From positions 1-64,000 of the forward strand of contig JANYBM010000064.1 in the NCBI GenBank assembly GCA_025361125.1: DNA of 64,000 nt, read 5' to 3'. The DNA is from Holophagaceae bacterium (GTDB taxonomy: Bacteria; Acidobacteriota; Holophagae; Holophagales; Holophagaceae). The notes beneath the pieces are model-generated. The model searched no databases, was not told the DNA's origin, and saw only the letters and a program-made list of their open reading frames with translations. Within the stretch, counting starts at the first letter, position 1. Every line of letters starts with the position of its first letter. This document shows, one piece after another, positions 8,487 through 18,817 of this stretch. A program made the translations under genes and the position numbers.

Positions 8487-8984
8487 TTACATGTTCAATT
8501 CCGCCCAAGCTCTTCCAGGAAAATCGGGTGTCTCAAGGTGGAACATCCGCAGCAAAAGGATCATTTGGGCGCGGTGGTGGGTTTCTTCCAATAGCATCAG
8601 ACGTAAATAGTTTTCGGGCGTGGACACATTCCCGAATTCGGTCTGGAAGGGCTTTTGAAGATCCGCAGTGTGGAGATCCGCCAGCATGATCTGGCAACGG
8701 CGGGTGTGGAGGTCCCAGGCTTGCAGCAGATCAGAGGTACCACCGATCGCAGACCAGGGTTCAGTTGCAAAGATTGCCTTTAGCGCTTCCGGATCACGAC
8801 CCGTCAGGGTACAAACGATGCTTTCCCGGATGAGAGCGATGTGAGTGAGCTGCTCGCGCAGGGTCATGAGATGAAGTACCGGATGTAAATCCCACAATCG
8901 CAACTCTGCCTCGGGCACGGCTCGGATCACGGCGGCGGTGTGGGCCGTAGCGACACCGAAGGGCCGCAACTCCATACGGCTCAT
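8487..8984 (-). CDS. DinB-like family protein
   Basis: About 165 residues forming a four-helix-bundle DinB/YfiT-like domain. The putative metal-binding histidines are in QLTHIALIRES and EETHHRAQMI, the usual two positions in helices 2 and 4. Members act as thiol-dependent transferases or have no known function. The ATG at 8984 overlaps the upstream stop as ATGA, indicating translational coupling to the preceding gene; the longer ORF start at 9023 would overlap that gene by 43 nt. Confidence 0.8.
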   Translation of the reverse strand: MSRMELRPFGVATAHTAAVIRAVPEAELRLWDLHPVLHLMTLREQLTHIALIRESIVCTLTGRDPEALKAIFATEPWSAIGGTSDLLQAWDLHTRRCQIMLADLHTADLQKPFQTEFGNVSTPENYLRLMLLEETHHRAQMILLLRMFHLETPDFPGRAWAELNM

Positions 8985-9508
8985 CCCAAAATTTCCTTCA
9001 CTGACTTCAGGCAGGACACCCATACGTCATCAGAGGTCTCCTCTAAATAGAATTCAACCGCAAGGCCAGCGGGGTGGGCTTCTTCGTGAGCAGACCAAGC
9101 CTCGAAAAGAGCGTCCAGCTTGGTGGTATCCATTTTATCTCGACGGTATTTATGGGATTTTCGAACCCGGTCCGGATCTGGCCCCCGCATGCTTACGCCA
9201 TGTTTGGGTGAAGCGTGAAAATAACAAACCTGGCACCAGTGATCGGCGATGAATTGGTTGAAGTGCAGGAATACTCCGTGGGTCGATTGGGTCAAGTCCA
9301 ACACGCGTTCCTTGCTTTTCCAGGCCGAGACCCATTTGTTCAGCAAGCCCTCCAACCGCTGGCGATCCGCCGGGTGGCGCACGGAGCCTCGACTTGCAGC
9401 CAGAAAATCTTGAAGGGCGAGCGTGTTCGGGTCCAACGGCAGCTCCAGGATGTGAGACGGCCCTAAGGATCGCTCCGATCGAAGGAACCGTCCATCACCA
9501 AGCCCCAA
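8981..9508 (-). CDS. Hypothetical protein, coupled to DinB-like gene
   Basis: Up to 175 residues, soluble, not recognised. It has a cluster of Trp/His/Cys residues in its middle (about 70-100, including WCQVCYFHASPKHG) that could bind a metal. The start is uncertain: the ORF opens with a TTG and no convincing Shine-Dalgarno site is visible; the only internal ATG gives a short protein. Its stop overlaps the next start (ATGA), so the two proteins are probably made together. Confidence 0.5.
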   Translation of the reverse strand: MGLGDGRFLRSERSLGPSHILELPLDPNTLALQDFLAASRGSVRHPADRQRLEGLLNKWVSAWKSKERVLDLTQSTHGVFLHFNQFIADHWCQVCYFHASPKHGVSMRGPDPDRVRKSHKYRRDKMDTTKLDALFEAWSAHEEAHPAGLAVEFYLEETSDDVWVSCLKSVKEILG

Positions 9509-9512
9509 GCCC

Positions 9513-9518
9513 TATAAT
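9513..9518 (+). promoter_or_regulatory. Candidate -10 element upstream of the histidine kinase
   Basis: TATAAT stands 34 nt before the histidine kinase start, a sigma-70 consensus -10 hexamer. I find no good -35 hexamer at 16-18 nt, so the call rests on the -10 and on position alone. Confidence 0.35.
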
Positions 9519-9552
9519 GCAGTGATCCTCCCGATCCTTCCGTTGTGAGCCC

Positions 9553-12087
9553 ATGCGCCTGCCCTGGTTTTCAAAATCTCCGCCTGTCATGCGGGAACAC
9601 CCCTTCCTCACGGCATTGGGGATACTCTTCTTTGGTCTTGGCCTATCCGTCACCATCAGCGTGATAGGCCAGCGACATGCCAGTGAACGCATCCAGGCTC
9701 GCGTGGACCGTCAGGTGCAGCGGACCTATCTTTCCATGCAGGAGCACCTGTTCACCTATGAGGGTCTACTGCGAGGAGGGCGTGGGCTCTTCGAAGTGCG
9801 CACGAAAATTGCGGAGGATGATTGGCGCCGTTTCGTGGAGGAATTGGACCTTCCACACCGGTATCCGTCGGTCAAGGGGCTCGCCTATATCGAACCCGTT
9901 CCCGGCGATAAAGGTGAACGATTCCTGATCCGATATTCGGAACCAGTGCTGCTGAATCCCAATGCCGTCGGCTATGACATCGGGCTTGATCCGGAACAGC
10001 GTGGGGCGGCGATTCGTGCCATGGAATCAGGTCAGAGCGCGATTACTGCGCCGATTTACTTCAAAGACTCTGGGCGGGAACGCCCCGCATTTGGCCTGCT
10101 CTTGCCAGTCTACATGCCGGGCACCATGGCCTTCACACCTGCAGCCCGAAGAGCGGCGCACCTGGGTTGGATTTCTGCGGCGATTTATCTGGACACCATG
10201 ATGGACGAGGTCATGCGGGAGATGGACCCGGATTTCGGGACCCAGATCTTCGGTGGCAACCATCCGGTGCATGGCAATCTGGCTTATCAGCACAATACGG
10301 GGGCGCTGAAAGGCCACCGCAGCATCACGCCACCCCGTCAATTGGATTTCAAATGGGGCGACCGGGCCTGGGTCGGGCGGGTAACGCCCTTGCCCAGTTT
10401 TGATCAGACCGCGGATTATCGCTGGCCTACCTGGGCGCTTATCACAGGCTCCGTCATCTCCCTTCTGTTGGCAGGTTTGACCTGGTCCCTGATCTCCACT
10501 CGGGCAAGGGCCGTGGCAATGTCAAAAAGCATGACCCGCGCCCTGGAAGAAGCCCTCCGTCGCCATGAAAGCCATGTGGAAAACACCCCCCTGGCAGTGA
10601 TGGAATGGGACCCGGAAGGCAAGGTGCGTACCTGGAATCCAGCAGCTAGCCGCATTTTTGGCTACACCGAAGCAGAAGCCCTGGGCCGCGGCGTCGTTGA
10701 ACTGCTTGCGCTGACGGAAGGGCCTGGCAGCCTGGCGACAACACTGGAAAACATTGCATGGTCAAAGGCTGGAACCCACAGCTCCTTGGAATGCCGCGCG
10801 AAAAATGGCCACACAATCATTTGTGGCTGGTACAGCGCGCCCCTCCTGGGAGAGGACGGAGAATTCCTGGGGGCAACCACGCTCATCGAAGATCTCACCT
10901 CCGCAAGACAGCGGGAGGAAGCGCTTCGCCAGGGCCAGAAGCTTGAGAGTCTGGGCCTTCTGGCCGGCGGCATAGCCCACGACTTCAACAACATCCTGAC
11001 GGCGCTTTTGGGGAATCTGGACGCCGCGGTGGAGGCCACCGACGAGCGATCACCGGCCATGGAACATCTCCTCAAAGCCATCACCAGCGCCGAACGGGCC
11101 GGGGATCTTTCCACCCAAATTCTTGTCTACAGTGGCAAAGGTGCCTTCACCACCAAGGAAGTGCTGCTCAACCATGTAGTAGAAGAAATGACGGAATTGC
11201 TGGCGATCTCGCGCCCACCAGGCATCACACTTCGATTGCAGCTCGCGCCGGATCTGCCCTTCATCCAGGCCGACCCCATACAAATGCAACAGGTGGTGAT
11301 GAACTTGATCCTCAATGCCACGGAGGCATTCGAAGGTTCAAGAATAATTGGCACTCCAGAATGCATCATTACCCTCACGACCTCTCATCGCGTGTATTCC
11401 GACGTTGAATTGGAAACGGCCTTTGCGGGTCAGGACCTGCTTCCTGGTCCCTACGTTTCGCTGCGAGTGAAAGACAGCGGGTGTGGCATGGAGGAAGCAA
11501 CCCTCATTCGAATTTTTGATCCATTCTTCACCACCAAAGCCACCGGTAGAGGCCTCGGGCTAGCAACCTTGCAGGGTATTCTGAAGGCCCATCATGGTGG
11601 CCTCTGGGTGAACAGCAAGCCTGAAGCTGGGACGACCTTCAACCTGCTCTTCCCCGCCGCCGAGGCCATGCCTGCACTATCCAGGAAGAATGCCAGCGGT
11701 GGTTATGAAAGTGAAGGCACCGTTCTGTTGGCGGACGATGAAGAAGCCATCCTGACCATCACCGCCTTGGCCCTGTCAAAGGCCGGCTTTGAAGTACTTA
11801 CCGCAGCTAATGGCCTGGATGCTTTGAAACAATTTGCCTCCAACTCGGAAATCATCCGGTGTGCGTTGATTGACGAAGTCATGCCTGGCATGAGCGGCGC
11901 CGAATTGATGCAAGCCATGCGGGCCATGAAGCCAGAGCTTCGCGTCGTTCTATGCAGTGGCTATAGCGAGTCCGGTATTGTGAATGCTGCTCCGAATAAT
12001 TCAATCGCAGCCGCTGATGCTTTCCTGCAAAAGCCCTACCGCACAGCAGATATGGTGGATCTGATCCGGAAGGTGATAGGGAGTTGA
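9553..12087 (+). CDS. Hybrid sensor histidine kinase (CHASE-PAS-HisKA-HATPase-receiver)
   Basis: 844 residues. TM1 (about 18-40) and TM2 (about 290-312) flank a periplasmic CHASE-type sensor domain (about 70-230). A PAS domain follows (about 335-445), then the dimerisation domain with phospho-acceptor H476 in GGIAHDFNN, the ATPase lobe with the N box [15 protein letters not shown] and GLGLAT, and a C-terminal receiver domain with acceptor D774 ([11 protein letters not shown]) and conserved lysine in LQKPYR. The HDFNN-type H box belongs to kinases that often signal through His-Asp relay. No response regulator or phosphotransfer gene is next to it. The signal is unknown; CHASE domains usually sense small extracellular molecules. 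Confidence 0.92.
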   Translation: MRLPWFSKSPPVMREHPFLTALGILFFGLGLSVTISVIGQRHASERIQARVDRQVQRTYLSMQEHLFTYEGLLRGGRGLFEVRTKIAEDDWRRFVEELDLPHRYPSVKGLAYIEPVPGDKGERFLIRYSEPVLLNPNAVGYDIGLDPEQRGAAIRAMESGQSAITAPIYFKDSGRERPAFGLLLPVYMPGTMAFTPAARRAAHLGWISAAIYLDTMMDEVMREMDPDFGTQIFGGNHPVHGNLAYQHNTGALKGHRSITPPRQLDFKWGDRAWVGRVTPLPSFDQTADYRWPTWALITGSVISLLLAGLTWSLISTRARAVAMSKSMTRALEEALRRHESHVENTPLAVMEWDPEGKVRTWNPAASRIFGYTEAEALGRGVVELLALTEGPGSLATTLENIAWSKAGTHSSLECRAKNGHTIICGWYSAPLLGEDGEFLGATTLIEDLTSARQREEALRQGQKLESLGLLAGGIAHDFNNILTALLGNLDAAVEATDERSPAMEHLLKAITSAERAGDLSTQILVYSGKGAFTTKEVLLNHVVEEMTELLAISRPPGITLRLQLAPDLPFIQADPIQMQQVVMNLILNATEAFEGSRIIGTPECIITLTTSHRVYSDVELETAFAGQDLLPGPYVSLRVKDSGCGMEEATLIRIFDPFFTTKATGRGLGLATLQGILKAHHGGLWVNSKPEAGTTFNLLFPAAEAMPALSRKNASGGYESEGTVLLADDEEAILTITALALSKAGFEVLTAANGLDALKQFASNSEIIRCALIDEVMPGMSGAELMQAMRAMKPELRVVLCSGYSESGIVNAAPNNSIAAADAFLQKPYRTADMVDLIRKVIGS

Positions 12088-14107
<2,020 letters not shown>

Positions 14108-14115
14108 TATGTATC

Positions 14116-14202
14116 GTGGGGGGAACCGCCAACTCGCTTCGCTCACTACGTCCCCCAGGGACCCCCCACCTCTTGGCGGGGACCCTCGCATGAGGTCTAT
14201 GG
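14116..14202. repeat. GC-rich nested inverted repeat with two alternative pairings
   Basis: GTGGGGGG (14116-14123) can pair with CCCCCCAC (14162-14169); alternatively CCGCCAA (from about 14126) can pair with TTGGCGG (from about 14173). The two structures share bases and exclude each other. It is unrelated in sequence to the two-hairpin element just upstream. The remaining ~120 nt to the next gene contain no ORF I can support. Confidence 0.5.
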
Positions 14203-14323
14203 TTCATCTGCCCATTGTGGCGAAGGTCAGACCGCCACCCTCCAAGATCGCTGATGGACCGAACCTGTTCTGGTTTGGTCGCATCTTGCAGGGGTAGCGC
14301 TACAATTATGAATTGGAGTATCC

Positions 14324-14641
14324 ATGCAAATTCTCAAGGCAGTGGCGATCACGTTTCTGGTGGGTGAGTTGGCCTTTGCCTTTCAGATCCCCGAGGATCC
14401 TGTGCTGAAGGCCCGGACCCAGCGCGCTCAGGCCCAAGGCATCTCCGATGGCGACCTGCCCCCGGTCCCCAGGGCTATCGCCGAACCACCCCCCCTTCCC
14501 GCCCCTGAAACAAATTACAAAGACACCCGCAAGGGCAGGTCGGTACGCGCCAGTCGGTCAACACGGGCCAAGAAAGGCCAGCGAGCCACCAAACACAGGG
14601 TTCATGCCACAGTAAAACGTCGGGTCAAGACGCAGCATTGA
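14324..14641 (+). CDS. Small secreted basic protein of unknown function
   Basis: 105 residues with a signal peptide (about 1-19, ending AFA). The mature part begins with acidic and Pro-rich sequence (PPVPRAIAEPPPLPAPE) and ends in a Lys/Arg/His-rich tail (about 66-105), so it is strongly basic and probably disordered. It has no cysteines or recognisable domain. ATTGGAG precedes the ATG. The TGA stop is the first codon of a 9-nt tandem repeat. It could bind DNA, polysaccharide or the cell wall, but nothing in the sequence proves this. Confidence 0.6.
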   Translation: MQILKAVAITFLVGELAFAFQIPEDPVLKARTQRAQAQGISDGDLPPVPRAIAEPPPLPAPETNYKDTRKGRSVRASRSTRAKKGQRATKHRVHATVKRRVKTQH

Positions 14642-14683
14642 TGACTCTGATGACTCTGATGAACCTGATGACCCTGATGATCC
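14639..14683. repeat. Five tandem 9-nt units between two genes
   Basis: TGATGACTC is repeated exactly twice and then in variants TGATGAACC, TGATGACCC and TGATGATCC. The array begins with the stop codon of the small secreted protein and ends 10 nt before pfkA. Copy number could vary by slippage and alter spacing to the pfkA ribosome-binding site. Confidence 0.8.
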
Positions 14684-14693
14684 AAGTCTACTG

Positions 14694-15692
14694 ATGATGC
14701 GAATTGGGCTCCTGACCTCGGGCGGCGACGCCCCCGGAATGAATGCAGCAATCCGCGCTGTCGTAAGGCAGGCAGATGCTTTGGAAATCGAAGTCATTGG
14801 TATTCGCCAGGGCTTTCAGGGCTTGGTGAATCAGGACTGGGAACCCCTGCCCTCACGGGCTTGCGCCAACATTCTGCAGCGGGGCGGGACGGTTCTGCAC
14901 ACGGCCCGATGCGAGGCTTTCTACGATCCGGCCGTGCGTGCGGTAGCAGCGGCGGGGTTGCAGGATGCAGGCATAGAAGCCTTGGTCATCATCGGTGGTG
15001 ACGGCTCTTTTACCGGCGCAGAACTGCTCAATCGCAGCAATGGAATCAAGTGCGCGGGCATTCCAGGCACCATTGACAACGATTTGCCTGGCACCGAGCG
15101 AACGCTTGGATTCGATACGGCGCTCAACACCGCCGTAGAAGCCATTGACCGCATCCGTGACACCGCGTCTAGCCACGAACGCCTTTTTCTCGTGGAAGTC
15201 ATGGGGCGCCGCAGTGGCATGTTGGCGGTACACACGGCCATCGCCTGTGGGGCGGAAGCCGTGTTGTATCCCGAAAGTGAAGAAGACAATTACGAGACCC
15301 TGGTCCAGCAGCTCAAATCCAATTGGGCCCGAGGCAAACTCAGTTCCATCGTGGTGGTGGCCGAGGGTGATCAATCCGTTGGTGCATCCCACCTCATCGG
15401 CGGCGGAGCGGCCTTCCGCATCGGTGAGCGGCTCAAGCGGGAATACAACCTCGATCTGCGGGTGGTGGTGCTAGGTCACATCCAGCGGGGAGGCAGTCCT
15501 TCCGCCCTGGACAGGATTTGGGGCAGCCGCTGGGGCTGCGAGGCGGTGATCCGACTTCAGGCTGGAGAAGACGCTTTTTATTTGGGCACCCATGCGGGGG
15601 AGATGGTGGCGAGACCTCTCTCCTACGTGCTGGGGCCCCGGCCGGAACCACCCAAGGAACTGAGCGCCATGGTGCGTGTACTCGCCCGGTGA
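14694..15692 (+). CDS. pfkA: ATP-dependent 6-phosphofructokinase
   Basis: Phosphorylates fructose 6-phosphate in glycolysis. 332 residues. TSGGDAPGMNAA binds nucleotide; GGDGSFTGA has the Gly typical of ATP-using rather than pyrophosphate-using enzymes; PGTIDNDLPGTERTLGFDTA carries the catalytic Asp; EVMGRRSGMLA and LGHIQRGGSPSA bind substrate. Two ATGs lie in tandem at the start (ATGATG); either is possible. It lies directly behind the 9-nt tandem repeat. Confidence 0.96.
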   Translation: MMRIGLLTSGGDAPGMNAAIRAVVRQADALEIEVIGIRQGFQGLVNQDWEPLPSRACANILQRGGTVLHTARCEAFYDPAVRAVAAAGLQDAGIEALVIIGGDGSFTGAELLNRSNGIKCAGIPGTIDNDLPGTERTLGFDTALNTAVEAIDRIRDTASSHERLFLVEVMGRRSGMLAVHTAIACGAEAVLYPESEEDNYETLVQQLKSNWARGKLSSIVVVAEGDQSVGASHLIGGGAAFRIGERLKREYNLDLRVVVLGHIQRGGSPSALDRIWGSRWGCEAVIRLQAGEDAFYLGTHAGEMVARPLSYVLGPRPEPPKELSAMVRVLAR

Positions 15693-15760
15693 GCCCTTCT
15701 CCGGTGCCTGACAAGTTTAGGCCATTTGCAATGCTTGAATCCCTCGATCAGAACTACACG

Positions 15761-15865
15761 CGCAGAGGTTCCCAGAGAAGACCGAGGTTCGCAAAGAAAA
15801 ATAGGCTGCTCGAAAAGCCTCTGCGCACCTCTCCCCCCCTGCGAACCTCCAGGAGTATTTTTTTT
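15761..15865 (+). terminator. Large inverted-repeat structure ending in a T8 run, possible terminator of pfkA
   Basis: GAGGTTCGCA (15784-15793) pairs perfectly with TGCGAACCTC (15840-15849). CGCAGAGG (15761-15768) also matches CCTCTGCG (15818-15825) as an inverted repeat that crosses the first. A small hairpin AGGCT/AGCCT lies inside. Eight Ts follow within 8 nt of the outer stem. The CTCTGCG/GCGAACCTC wording is typical of intergenic repeats of the CGCAGAGG kind found in many genomes, so this may be a mobile palindrome that also ends transcription. Confidence 0.5.
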
Positions 15866-15937
15866 CGATAGCACCATCACACTTTCAGAGCACGCAATAT
15901 AGCCTTGGCACACCCTTCCATCGGATAAGGTTTCATC

Positions 15938-17005
15938 ATGGAAAACACACATCAGAAAATCGCAGTGGTCATGGCCGGGGGCAAAGGGACGCGTTTTTGG
16001 CCGCGCTCGCGCTCACGGCGCCCCAAACAATTCCTGGCCATCGCCGGAAAGGAAACACTTTTGCACCAGACCGTGCATAGACTCGACCGAGCCTTTGAGC
16101 CACAGCATATTTTCATCGTCACCACCCGCGAATTGGCCGATGAAACCAGGAGGATGCTGCCGGAACTACCCCCAGAAAATATCCTGGTGGAGCCGGAAGG
16201 CCGCAACACCGCACCCTGCCTAGCCTTGAGCCTGGTAGAAATAGAGCGGCGCATTCCCAAAGGCGTGATGGTGGTGCTTAGTGCAGATCATTGGATCGGA
16301 GATACCGAAGCCTTCATCGAGGACGTTGAAACGGCGGTGAAGCATGCGGCGACCACCGGGGAATTGGTGGTTTTCGGCATCAAGCCCACCTATCCCGAAA
16401 CAGGCTATGGCTATATCGAGGTGAATGACAGTGGGCATGATCTCGTGCAGAAGGTCTTCGCCTTCCGCGAAAAACCGCCCATGGACATGGCGCTGAAATA
16501 CCTTGAATCAGGTTGTCATTACTGGAATGCGGGCATGTTCGTCTGGACCCTTCAAGACTTTCGCAAGGCGCTACTACAACATTGTCCGGACGTGCTCACG
16601 CCCTTGGATGCATGGGCGGACCAGGGCGCCGACGAGGTCGCCCTGCCTGTAATTTATGGGCTATTACCGCAAGTCGCCATTGATGTCGCACTCATGGAGA
16701 AGGCCCAAAACGTGGCTCTGGTTTCAACCCATTTCCGCTGGTCAGATGTGGGCTCCTGGCCTGCCGCCATTGAATTCCAGGACCCTGATGCGAATGGCAA
16801 CGTAGTGCAGGGCCAAGCCATCTTGCTGGATGTGAACAATTCCGCCATTTTCGGAAGCACTCGGCTCATCGCCGCCAGCGGCATCAGCGATCTCATCATC
16901 GTGGACGAGCCTGATGCCCTGCTCATCTGCCACCGCGATAAAGCCCAATCCGTGAAACAGATCGTGGATCGTCTGAAGCAAGCTGGACGGGAAGACCTGC
17001 TTTAA
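15938..17005 (+). CDS. manC: Mannose-1-phosphate guanylyltransferase
   Basis: Makes GDP-mannose from mannose 1-phosphate and GTP for surface polysaccharides. 355 residues with the nucleotidyltransferase signature VVMAGGKGTRFWPRSRSRRPKQFL, EPEGRNTAP, and FREKP...YWNAGMFVW. There is no C-terminal cupin domain, so it is the monofunctional short form, not the bifunctional AlgA type. The stop codon overlaps the convergent DUF2752 gene by 4 nt. No other polysaccharide gene is adjacent. Confidence 0.93.
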   Translation: MENTHQKIAVVMAGGKGTRFWPRSRSRRPKQFLAIAGKETLLHQTVHRLDRAFEPQHIFIVTTRELADETRRMLPELPPENILVEPEGRNTAPCLALSLVEIERRIPKGVMVVLSADHWIGDTEAFIEDVETAVKHAATTGELVVFGIKPTYPETGYGYIEVNDSGHDLVQKVFAFREKPPMDMALKYLESGCHYWNAGMFVWTLQDFRKALLQHCPDVLTPLDAWADQGADEVALPVIYGLLPQVAIDVALMEKAQNVALVSTHFRWSDVGSWPAAIEFQDPDANGNVVQGQAILLDVNNSAIFGSTRLIAASGISDLIIVDEPDALLICHRDKAQSVKQIVDRLKQAGREDLL

Positions 17006-17523
17006 GCGTTATGAGGAGTGGGTTCTGTGAGTTGCCACCTGGTGCCGTCGAACTGTAAGTCCTGGCCAGAAAGCATTTTGGAGCTTGGTTGAACGCGGGA
17101 GGCATCAAACTGAGCCTTTGCCCGCCATCCACCATAAATAAGCATGGCGACCGCCAGAGTAAAGAAACCTAGGCGCAAAGCCACGGTGGTTTTCCTTCCA
17201 GTCACGGCGGAAAAACAGTGACTCAACCAGGGCGCCCCTAGGCCTACCAGCACTGCAGCATAGAGTGGAAACGAAAAGGGATGAAGGCTCCAGGCATCCC
17301 GGTATTGGCCATGGGAGATGGCGCAAAAGGCCCGCGTAAGCCCACAGCCCGGGCAGGACAGGCCCGTGAGGGAATGAAACGCACAAGTATCAATCCCAGA
17401 AAAACCCCCGGCTGGGAGTACCAGGCTGACCAACAGAACGCCAAGGCTGGCTACCGATAACAGAACCGCGCTTTCGGGGAAGCGGAGTTTCCCGTCGGCG
17501 CGGTGGTTGACCCATGAAGACAT
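17002..17523 (-). CDS. DUF2752 membrane protein
   Basis: 173 residues with about three transmembrane helices. The DUF2752 signature is clear: CAFHSLTGLSCPGCGLTRAFCAISHGQYRDAWSLHP, with the paired cysteines and the conserved HP. Function of the family is unknown. It is the last gene of a five-gene minus-strand cluster (FHA-RDD, TM2-like, RDD, small membrane protein, DUF2752) and starts 1 nt after the previous stop. Confidence 0.8.
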   Translation of the reverse strand: MSSWVNHRADGKLRFPESAVLLSVASLGVLLVSLVLPAGGFSGIDTCAFHSLTGLSCPGCGLTRAFCAISHGQYRDAWSLHPFSFPLYAAVLVGLGAPWLSHCFSAVTGRKTTVALRLGFFTLAVAMLIYGGWRAKAQFDASRVQPSSKMLSGQDLQFDGTRWQLTEPTPHNA

Positions 17524-17524
17524 A

Positions 17525-17938
17525 TCACCCCTGGAAAGCGGCCTTGACCTCAGGTTTGAGGAGCACGATGAGTGCCCAGATTCCTAGGGGGAGGCCAAAT
17601 AAGCAGCACGGGGAGACGCACGGGATCATGGCGATGATAGCGGCGGCCATGGCGAACCCATAGCTCTCGGCATTTTTCATCTTGGAGGCGCCCATGAACA
17701 CCACCACAGCCATGACGATACCGATGACACTGAACATGACACCGATGCCGCCCGAGAGCATGCTGGGCATGCCACGGGTACCGCGCATCATGGCGCCCAT
17801 GCCAGCGCCCATGAGATTCAAAATTAAGCTCAGCACCTGCCATGCCGCCCCGATGCCGGCGGTGACCAACAAGCCAATGGCTGGCCCCTTGAGTTGCTCT
17901 ATGGCCGCAGCGCGGTTGCCATCAGGTTCGTAGTTCAT
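17525..17938 (-). CDS. Small four-helix membrane protein, unknown
   Basis: 137 residues. A short N-terminal cytosolic part is followed by about three to four hydrophobic segments; a Met/Gly-rich loop (MGAGMGAMMRGTRGMPSML) separates helices 1 and 2, and a CCLFGLPLGIWAL segment precedes the last helix. GGGGGAAG-like purine sequence lies before the ATG. No recognised domain. Its position inside the RDD/FHA cluster suggests a shared envelope role. Confidence 0.65.
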   Translation of the reverse strand: MNYEPDGNRAAAIEQLKGPAIGLLVTAGIGAAWQVLSLILNLMGAGMGAMMRGTRGMPSMLSGGIGVMFSVIGIVMAVVVFMGASKMKNAESYGFAMAAAIIAMIPCVSPCCLFGLPLGIWALIVLLKPEVKAAFQG

Positions 17939-17956
17939 GGGCTTCCCCCTCGGATA

Positions 17957-18388
17957 CTACCGATCCACTTTGATGACCTCAGATTTGGCGATCATGTCGC
18001 TAAGGCTGATACGTTCATCGCCTTTGATTGCCAAAACAATGAGATTGAGCGCGAAAAAATTACCAAACTGGCGAAGGATCGCGGGCACCAGCTCCAAGCG
18101 ACCCGTGGGATTCCCAAGGGGCACCACCCTGAGTTTCTGCATCTTTTTCCCAATGCTTGCACCATGTTTGGATACGCAGTAAGGGATGAAATAGAAGTAG
18201 TAGACCAACTGAAGGGGAAAATTGATAAAGACCCAGAAGCACCCAACGATGGGGATGAATTGAGGAATCGTGAGGATGAGGGAGGGCACCCAATCAATGA
18301 TCGTGGCTACTAATCGTTCTCCCAATTCCCCACGTTGACCCGTGGGAACGGCATCATCAGGAATCAGGGGCAGGTAGGCATCCAGCAT
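17957..18388 (-). CDS. RDD family membrane protein
   Basis: 143 residues. It opens with LPLIPDDAVPTGQRGELGERLVATIIDWVP, holding the Arg and Asp of the RDD motif, followed by two to three membrane helices and GASIGKKMQKLRVV. The C-terminus, IAKSEVIKVDR, and the N-terminal PDDAxPTGxRG are nearly the same as in the RDD part of the FHA gene two positions upstream, so the two arose by duplication. RDD proteins are poorly understood; some exchange sodium or protons. Confidence 0.8.
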   Translation of the reverse strand: MLDAYLPLIPDDAVPTGQRGELGERLVATIIDWVPSLILTIPQFIPIVGCFWVFINFPLQLVYYFYFIPYCVSKHGASIGKKMQKLRVVPLGNPTGRLELVPAILRQFGNFFALNLIVLAIKGDERISLSDMIAKSEVIKVDR

Positions 18389-18445
18389 GGCGGCTCCGGG
18401 AAATGGGTAGGGAATGGAAGGCGCAGGAATTCAAAGGTATGTGTA

Positions 18446-18763
18446 TCAGGCCCTGGAGCAGGTGGCGGTTTTGTCCACCATGCTGATGATCTTGAAAAGC
18501 ATGGGCATGGAGTATTCGTTCTCGGGAATGGTTTCTCCGGCTTTCAGGCGTTCGGCTGTCTGATAGGCATCAATGATGCTCATGATGCCAATAATCAAGC
18601 CCGGTAGGATGCAAAGGATCTCGCCAATGAATGTTGCCAAGAGGGTGAAGAGCCATTTCCGCTGCTGGCCATTGACGACCAGGTGCCCGATTCCGAAGAC
18701 CAGGCACAAAAGCGCTGCAACTACGGGGTTCGCATCGGGTTTGGTGATGGTGTTCTGGCTCAC
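18446..18763 (-). CDS. Small membrane protein, TM2-like
   Basis: About 105 residues. The GTG at 18763 (MSQNTITKPDANPVV) is chosen because GGAGG stands 5 nt upstream; the ORF to 18796 would include that site. Two hydrophobic segments (about 13-35 and 42-62) with GIGHLVVNGQQRKWL between them resemble TM2-type proteins. The soluble tail (ERLKAGETIPENEYSMP) follows. Part of the RDD/FHA cluster. Domain naming is tentative. Confidence 0.65.
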   Translation of the reverse strand: MSQNTITKPDANPVVAALLCLVFGIGHLVVNGQQRKWLFTLLATFIGEILCILPGLIIGIMSIIDAYQTAERLKAGETIPENEYSMPMLFKIISMVDKTATCSRA

Positions 18764-18817
18764 TGGGGCCTCCGAGAAATGGGCGCAAGGGCCCAAGGTT
18801 ACAAACGGGCTAGCGGG

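Noticed and set aside
15761-15865. Small RNA gene behind pfkA
   Set aside because: The inverted repeats and T8 run could mark an sRNA terminator, but I see no promoter for a separate transcript; kept only as terminator/repeat.
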